Positions 7,062 through 11,432 of a stretch of 11,432 nt of DNA are shown here, piece after piece. The notes beneath the pieces are model-generated. The model was not told the origin of the DNA, made no database searches, and worked only from the letters and a program-made list of their open reading frames with translations. Origin of the DNA: an uncultured Bacteroidota bacterium (GTDB lineage Bacteria > Bacteroidota > Bacteroidia > Flavobacteriales > Flavobacteriaceae); assembly GCA_903888655.1 (NCBI GenBank), contig CAISUR010000153.1, forward strand, positions 1 through 11,432, read 5' to 3'. The translations under genes were made by a program, and so were the position numbers. Numbering within the stretch: the first letter of the stretch is position 1; each line of letters starts with the position of its first letter.

Positions 7062-7080
7062 ATATAATAAATTAAACCAA
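7049..7080 (-). promoter_or_regulatory. Likely arsR operon promoter (Bacteroidetes type)
   Basis: Read on the minus strand, TTG (7078-7080) is followed after 21 nt by TAATATTG (7049-7056). That is one mismatch from the Bacteroidetes -7 consensus TAnnTTTG, at a spacing typical for Flavobacterium. The transcript would begin near 7042 and give a leader of about 18 nt before the ATG at 7024. Confidence 0.5.
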
Positions 7081-7132
7081 TTAATTAAATAAAAATTGTA
7101 AATCATCTACGCTCAAAAATTCCAGAGACCAT

Positions 7133-7165
7133 TTTCTTAATTCCTAATAATTTTCACTACTTTTG
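7133..7165 (+). promoter_or_regulatory. Likely tpx promoter (Bacteroidetes type)
   Basis: TACTTTTG at 7158-7165 matches the -7 consensus TAnnTTTG exactly. TTTC at 7133-7136, 21 nt upstream, is one base from the TTTG of the -33 element. Transcription would start near 7172, leaving about 17 A-rich nucleotides before the tpx ATG. The tpx-dgkA pair, and perhaps ftsK, would be read from here. Confidence 0.5.
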
Positions 7166-7188
7166 AAATCTTAAAAAAATATAGAAAA

Positions 7189-7686
7189 ATGGCAGCAATT
7201 ACATTAGGCGGAAACCCAATAAATACTAGCGGTTCGTTACCATCAGTTGGCTCAAAAGCACCTGATTTCAATTTAATAAAAGAAGATTTATCAACTGTGA
7301 CTCTAGCCGATTTCTCTGGAAGTAAGCTGGTTTTAAATATATTTCCAAGTGTTGACACAGGAACTTGTGCCACATCGGTAAGAACATTCAATGCTAAAGC
7401 AAGTGAATTACTGAACACAAAAGTACTATGTATTTCAAGAGATTTACCTTTTGCTCAAAAACGTTTTTGTGGTGCAGAGGGTTTAGCGAATGTAATAAAC
7501 CTTTCTGATTTTAAAAATGGTAGTTTTGGTAAAGATTACGGATTAGAAATTGCTGATAGTGTTTTTGCAGGATTACACTCAAGAGTAGTTATTATTATTG
7601 ATGAAAATGGCATTATTAAATATACGGAACAAGTTTCAGAAATAGCAAACGAACCAAATTATGATGCAGCTTTAGCCGCACTTTAA
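7189..7686 (+). CDS. tpx: Thiol peroxidase (atypical 2-Cys peroxiredoxin)
   Basis: Reduces hydrogen peroxide and alkyl hydroperoxides using thioredoxin, as a cytosolic dimer or periplasmic protein depending on species; no signal peptide is seen here. At 165 aa it matches the family. The active-site motif SVDTGTC carries Thr57 and the peroxidatic Cys60, the resolving Cys94 lies in KRFCGAEG, and Arg132 corresponds to the conserved active-site Arg. The N-terminal ITLGGNPI and SLPSVGSKAPDF are typical Tpx sequences. The ATG at 7189 follows an A-rich leader (aaaaaaatatagaaaa) and fits family N-termini. It diverges from arsR and precedes dgkA by 9 nt, so the two are probably co-transcribed. Confidence 0.95.
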   Translation: MAAITLGGNPINTSGSLPSVGSKAPDFNLIKEDLSTVTLADFSGSKLVLNIFPSVDTGTCATSVRTFNAKASELLNTKVLCISRDLPFAQKRFCGAEGLANVINLSDFKNGSFGKDYGLEIADSVFAGLHSRVVIIIDENGIIKYTEQVSEIANEPNYDAALAAL

Positions 7687-7695
7687 TAGCATATT

Positions 7696-8061
7696 ATGGA
7701 ATTTGAAAGAGATAAATCTTTTTTATCAGGACGATTCAAAAGTATTGGCTTTGCCGTAAAAGGCGCTATCAAATTAATCACTACGGAACACAGCGTAATG
7801 ACACAATCTGGCATTGGTGTTTTGATGGTTATAGCAGGTTTTTATTTTCATATTTCACATGAAGAATGGCTTATTCAAACTTTGGCAATTGGTTTAGTTC
7901 TGGGAATTGAGGGATTAAATACTGCTGTTGAAAAAGTAGCCGATTTTATTCATCCTGAATTTCATGAACGTATAGGATTTATTAAAGACATTGCTGCGGG
8001 AGCTGTTTTTTTTTGCGGCATTAACTGCAATTGCAATTGGTTGTATTATTTATATTCCTAA
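7696..8061 (+). CDS. dgkA: Diacylglycerol kinase family protein, C-terminus frameshifted at a poly-T run
   Basis: Small integral-membrane lipid kinase, phosphorylating diacylglycerol or, in some bacteria, undecaprenol. The core motif IEGLNTAVEKVAD contains E72, N75, E79 and D83, corresponding to the catalytic ExxN...E of the family. K97-D98 and AAGAVFF begin the third membrane helix. The frame then departs from the family: after F106 it reads CGINCNCNWLYYLYS and stops at 8061. Dropping one T from the run at 8006-8014 gives instead AALTAIAIGCIIYIPKL and a stop at 8066-8068, a normal third helix for a 123-aa protein. The literal product thus has half of its last helix scrambled. The cause is either an error or mutation in the run, or slippage that makes both forms. 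It sits 9 nt after tpx and upstream of ftsK. Confidence 0.88.
   Translation: MEFERDKSFLSGRFKSIGFAVKGAIKLITTEHSVMTQSGIGVLMVIAGFYFHISHEEWLIQTLAIGLVLGIEGLNTAVEKVADFIHPEFHERIGFIKDIAAGAVFFCGINCNCNWLYYLYS
8006..8014 (+). repeat. Poly-T tract (T9) at the dgkA frameshift point
   Basis: Nine consecutive T's lie inside dgkA between the codons for Ala103-Val104 and the shifted frame. Eight T's would keep the family-like frame through to 8068. Runs of this length are prone to sequencing error, replication slippage and RNA-polymerase slippage. Confidence 0.9.
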
Positions 8062-8102
8062 ACTTTAAAATAGAATTTTATAGACGGTAAATTCATGTAA
8101 GA

Positions 8103-10568
8103 ATGGCTAAATCAGTTAAAAAGGAAAATACAAAAGCGACAGAACCCGGAGAAAAACTTCCGTGGAAAATCAAAAGACAATACAAAGTAATTTTGGGTTG
8201 CCTTTTGGTTCTTCTCGCAGTAGGCTTATTGGTAGCTTTTATCTCGTTTTTCATCTATGGTCAGCAAGACCAAAACATTGTAAATGATTTGGGTAATCGA
8301 AATGAAAGTGCCAACAATTGGTTGGGAAAATTAGGAGCCTATTTAGCAGACTTATTCATCTACAAGGGTTTTGGTGCAGCTTCTTTCTTATTTGTGAAAT
8401 TATTCTTTATCACTGGAGCTTTTTTAGTACTCGATTTACCGCTAAAGAAATTAAAAACTACTTGGTTTTGGGATTTATTTGCTATTGTAGTACTTTCAAT
8501 TTTGTTTGGCTTCTTTGCTAATTCGATTCCAGAATTAGGCGGTACAATAGGATATGAAATGAATTTATTCTTTCAAGATTATATTGGAAAAACAGGCACC
8601 TTATTAGTTTTAATTTTTGGCGTAATTATTTATTTATTGTTTAAAATTAAAATATCGCCTGATTCCTTCAAATCATTTTTTGAAAAGAAGCATAAAGAGA
8701 TTAATGACGACATGGAAGCTATGAAAGCTACAACTTCGGACTCAAGCGCCTACAATCTTGAAGAATTTGCCATTGAAGATTTTCCTGAAGATCTGGAAGA
8801 ACCTATTGAAGAACCATATATAAAACCATCTTCTCAATTTGAATTAAATAAAGAGGCTTTAAAGCCAACGATATCCAGTTATTCTGAAATTGAATTGGAA
8901 CCAACTTTAAAGAATGAACCTAAACCAAGTCCAAAACTTGAAATATCAGAACCCGAAGTTATCAAAACTAACGATGAAGTCTTTGTGATTGAAAAACCGC
9001 AAGATGAGGATAGTATTGATGATAATTTAGCTAATCGATTAGTGGCTGATTTTGGTCTATTTGATCCAACTTTAGAGTTATCAAATTATAAGTTTCCAAC
9101 CATCGATTTGCTAAAAGAATATAGTTCGGTTGGTATTACAATCAATCAACAAGAATTAGAAGACAACAAAAATAACATCGTTGAAACACTTCGTAACTAC
9201 AAAATTGACATTGCACAAATTAAAGCTACTGTTGGTCCTTCGGTAACTTTATATGAAATCGTTCCTGAGGCTGGAATTAGAATTTCAAAGATTAAAAGTT
9301 TAGAAGACGATATTGCATTGTCTTTATCTGCATTAGGAATTCGTATCATTGCTCCTATTCCAGGAAAAGGAACTATTGGAATTGAGGTTCCCAATAAAAA
9401 TCCAACCATGGTTCCGATGAAAACGGTAATTTCATCAACTAAATTTCAAGAAGCCGAAATGGAATTGCCAATCGCTTTAGGTAAAACCATTTCGAACGAA
9501 ACTTTCGTATTTGATTTAGCTAAAATGCCGCACTTATTGATGGCTGGTGCCACTGGTCAAGGAAAATCGGTTGGTTTAAATGCCGTTTTGACCTCTTTAT
9601 TATACAAAAAACATCCTGCAGAAGTTAAGTTTGTGTTGGTAGATCCAAAAAAAGTTGAATTAACGCTTTTCAACAAAATCGAAAGACATTATTTAGCCAA
9701 ACTTCCTGATTCTGAAGATGCTATTATTACTGACAACAGCAAAGTAATCAACACATTGAATTCTCTTTGTATCGAAATGGACAATCGGTATTCTTTGTTA
9801 AAAGATGCTATGGTTCGTAATATTAAAGAATATAACGAAAAATTCAAAGCACGAAAATTAAATCCAGAACACGGACACCAATTTTTGCCTTATATTGTTT
9901 TGGTCGTTGACGAATTTGCCGATTTGATTATGACTGCTGGAAAAGAAGTTGAAATACCTATTGCACGTTTGGCTCAATTAGCAAGGGCAATAGGAATACA
10001 CTTAATTATTGCAACGCAACGTCCTTCTGTTAATGTAATTACAGGAATGATTAAAGCCAACTTCCCCGCGCGTATTGCTTTTAGAGTAACTTCTAAAATT
10101 GATTCTAGAACTATATTAGATTCTGGTGGTGCAGACCAATTAATAGGTCGAGGGGATTTATTATTTTCAAATGGAAATGACTTAATTCGGGTGCAATGTG
10201 CTTTTGTAGATACGCCAGAAGTAGAAAAAATTGTAGATTATATTGGTTCTCAAAAAGCGTATGCTACAGCTTTTATGCTACCAGAATATGTAGGTGAAGG
10301 AGGTGATAACGTAAAATTAGACATTGACATTTCTGAAAGAGACAGCATGTTTAGAGAAGCAGCAGAAATAATTGTAACAGCTCAACAAGGTTCGGCATCA
10401 TTATTGCAAAGAAAGTTGAAATTAGGGTACAACCGTGCAGGTAGATTGATTGATCAATTAGAAGCAGCAGGAATTGTAGGCCCTTTTGAAGGAAGCAAAG
10501 CAAGAAATGTTAATATTCCTGATTTGTCTTCTTTAGAACAATTTTTAAACAATGAACAAAACAATTAG
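8103..10568 (+). CDS. ftsK: DNA translocase FtsK/SpoIIIE
   Basis: Hexameric ATP-driven DNA pump at the division septum that clears and aligns chromosome termini for dimer resolution. This is a full 821-aa protein. About four membrane helices occupy the first 182 residues (near 29-52, 88-110, 121-139 and 165-181). A disordered Glu/Pro-rich linker follows (about 200-305), then the alpha/beta motor (about 330-725) with Walker A GATGQGKS at 482-489, Walker B VLVVDEF with D603-E604, and IIATQRPSV (635-643). The C-terminal gamma winged helix (about 745-805) has SASLLQRKLKLGYNRAGRLI, the region that reads polar KOPS-type sites. It lies 41 nt after the frameshifted dgkA stop and 4 nt before the next gene. 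The linker is much shorter than in E. coli FtsK, as is common outside the gamma-proteobacteria. Confidence 0.96.
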   Translation: MAKSVKKENTKATEPGEKLPWKIKRQYKVILGCLLVLLAVGLLVAFISFFIYGQQDQNIVNDLGNRNESANNWLGKLGAYLADLFIYKGFGAASFLFVKLFFITGAFLVLDLPLKKLKTTWFWDLFAIVVLSILFGFFANSIPELGGTIGYEMNLFFQDYIGKTGTLLVLIFGVIIYLLFKIKISPDSFKSFFEKKHKEINDDMEAMKATTSDSSAYNLEEFAIEDFPEDLEEPIEEPYIKPSSQFELNKEALKPTISSYSEIELEPTLKNEPKPSPKLEISEPEVIKTNDEVFVIEKPQDEDSIDDNLANRLVADFGLFDPTLELSNYKFPTIDLLKEYSSVGITINQQELEDNKNNIVETLRNYKIDIAQIKATVGPSVTLYEIVPEAGIRISKIKSLEDDIALSLSALGIRIIAPIPGKGTIGIEVPNKNPTMVPMKTVISSTKFQEAEMELPIALGKTISNETFVFDLAKMPHLLMAGATGQGKSVGLNAVLTSLLYKKHPAEVKFVLVDPKKVELTLFNKIERHYLAKLPDSEDAIITDNSKVINTLNSLCIEMDNRYSLLKDAMVRNIKEYNEKFKARKLNPEHGHQFLPYIVLVVDEFADLIMTAGKEVEIPIARLAQLARAIGIHLIIATQRPSVNVITGMIKANFPARIAFRVTSKIDSRTILDSGGADQLIGRGDLLFSNGNDLIRVQCAFVDTPEVEKIVDYIGSQKAYATAFMLPEYVGEGGDNVKLDIDISERDSMFREAAEIIVTAQQGSASLLQRKLKLGYNRAGRLIDQLEAAGIVGPFEGSKARNVNIPDLSSLEQFLNNEQNN

Positions 10569-10572
10569 TACA

Positions 10573-11214
10573 ATGAATAAATTTCTGTCAATTGCCTTAC
10601 TCTTATTTTTAAGTGTTACTTCTAATGCTCAAGACAAAAAAGCAAAAACTCTTCTCGATGAAGTAACCACAAAAATCAAAAGCTATAAAAACATTGTTAT
10701 TGACTTTAAATATACTTTAAACAATTCTAAAGAGAATGTCAATCAAGATAGCAAAGGAAATGTAACACTTCAAGGCAATAAATATGTATTAAATTTTATG
10801 GGAGTTACCAAAATATTTGATGGTAAAAAAACATATTCTATTGTTCCAGAAGATGAAGAAGTTACTATTTCAAGCGTAAATGATAATGATGAAAAAGCAA
10901 TAACGCCCTCTAAAATGCTGACTTTTTTCAACACTGGTTATAAATTTACTTGGGACATTCTTCAAGATGTGAAAGGACGTAAAATTCAGTACATCAAGTT
11001 GACTCCAAATAATGGTAAAGATCAACGTAAAGAAATCCTTTTAGGAATTGATATTCAAACGAAAACTATTTACAATCTTATTGAGATTGGAAAAAATGGT
11101 ACCAAAACGACTTTGACTGTTAATTCTTTCAAAACCAATCAACCTTTGTCAAATAATCAATTTACATTTGTTGCTAGTAAATATCCAAAGTACTACCTCA
11201 ATAAATTAGATTAA
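10573..11214 (+). CDS. lolA: LolA-like outer-membrane lipoprotein carrier protein
   Basis: Periplasmic chaperone-type protein expected to carry lipoproteins from the inner to the outer membrane. I chose the ATG at 10573 (213 aa) because it yields a compact signal peptide, MNKFLSIALLLFLSVTSNA with likely cleavage before QDKK. The in-frame ATG at 10552 would add seven residues and overlap the end of ftsK. The mature part shows the LolA pattern: an early helix (LLDEVTTKIKSYKNIVIDFKYTL) and beta strands around GNVTLQGNKYVLNFMGVTKIFDGKKTY and YIKLTPNN. The fold assignment rests on this pattern and on the conserved position between ftsK and a YjgP/YjgQ permease. LolA is short on invariant residues, so a related LolA-fold role is possible. 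The next gene starts 5 nt downstream. Confidence 0.83.
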   Translation: MNKFLSIALLLFLSVTSNAQDKKAKTLLDEVTTKIKSYKNIVIDFKYTLNNSKENVNQDSKGNVTLQGNKYVLNFMGVTKIFDGKKTYSIVPEDEEVTISSVNDNDEKAITPSKMLTFFNTGYKFTWDILQDVKGRKIQYIKLTPNNGKDQRKEILLGIDIQTKTIYNLIEIGKNGTKTTLTVNSFKTNQPLSNNQFTFVASKYPKYYLNKLD

Positions 11215-11219
11215 TCTTT

Positions 11220-11432
11220 GTGAAAATATTAGATAAGTATTTATTAAAAACATTCTTAATTACATTTACTACGGTATTTGTAATTTTGTTTTTTATATTT
11301 ATATTACAAACAGTTTGGCTGTTCATTTCGGAGCTGGCAGGAAAAGATTTAGATTTTATATTAGGTATTAAATTTCTGTTATTTTCCATGCCTCGAATAG
11401 TGCCTTTAGTGTTACCGCTTTCGGTTTTATTA
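11220..11432 (+). CDS. YjgP/YjgQ family permease (LptF/LptG-type), 3' partial
   Basis: The first 71 codons of an inner-membrane permease subunit of the lipopolysaccharide export ABC system. The frame opens with GTG at 11220, 5 nt after the lolA stop, reads KILDKYLLKTFLITF and continues without a stop to the window edge. The N-terminus is the diagnostic part: a short amphipathic helix, then a membrane segment (about residues 11-33), the conserved-type QTVWLFISELAGKDLD turn, and the start of a second segment with MPRIVPLVLPLSVLL. No in-frame ATG comes before residue 59, so GTG is the only reasonable start. LptF and LptG cannot be told apart from this fragment, so no gene symbol is given. Confidence 0.88.
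   Translation, partial: MKILDKYLLKTFLITFTTVFVILFFIFILQTVWLFISELAGKDLDFILGIKFLLFSMPRIVPLVLPLSVLL

Noticed and set aside
7137..7418. A minus-strand frame of 93 codons over the start of tpx
   Set aside because: It is antisense to the well-supported Tpx coding sequence and would cover its promoter. It has no recognisable domain.
10552..10572. An upstream ATG for the lolA-like gene inside the end of ftsK
   Set aside because: Starting there puts seven extra residues before the signal peptide. The ATG at 10573 gives a standard Met-Asn-Lys n-region.
11198..11389. A minus-strand 63-codon frame near the right edge
   Set aside because: It is antisense to the clear YjgP/YjgQ permease N-terminus and has low-complexity Asn/Ile composition.

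Overview
The window looks like chromosomal DNA of a Flavobacterium-type member of the Bacteroidetes. It is visibly AT-rich, most genes lack a Shine-Dalgarno sequence and have A-rich leaders, and promoter-like sites match the Bacteroidetes TTG / TAnnTTTG pattern rather than the E. coli one. The protein families also fit: a DUF6428-like ars protein, and the order ftsK - lolA-like - YjgP/YjgQ permease.

Region 1 (1-5343, + strand) is a tight five-gene polysaccharide cluster. It holds a processive family-2 glycosyltransferase (5' end outside the window), glucose-1-phosphate cytidylyltransferase (rfbF), CDP-glucose 4,6-dehydratase (rfbG), an extended-SDR epimerase/reductase, and a membrane-anchored GH26-type glycoside hydrolase. 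The last four genes overlap or lie within 3 nt of each other. The middle three enzymes should convert glucose-1-phosphate to CDP-glucose, then CDP-4-keto-6-deoxyglucose, then probably a reduced CDP-6-deoxyhexose. The synthase/hydrolase pairing recalls BcsA/BcsZ of cellulose systems, but with different families. The polymer is not known.

Region 2 (5521-7024, - strand) is a small arsenic-response operon: arsR, a DUF6428-like protein with a cysteine-rich tail, and a thioredoxin-type arsenate reductase. No arsenite efflux gene is present; the operon ends against the convergent GH26 gene. An 18-bp imperfect dyad overlaps the likely arsR -7 element and is the best ArsR operator candidate.

Region 3 (7189-11432, + strand) is a housekeeping envelope/chromosome cluster: thiol peroxidase (tpx), diacylglycerol kinase (dgkA), the DNA translocase FtsK, a LolA-like periplasmic carrier, and the first 71 codons of a YjgP/YjgQ (LptF/LptG-type) permease. 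The dgkA reading frame is broken at a run of nine T's near its 3' end. Removing one T restores a normal family C-terminus, so this is a sequencing error, a recent mutation or a slippage site.

No rRNA, tRNA, CRISPR array, insertion sequence or phage gene was seen. There is no gene-free stretch over 300 bases.
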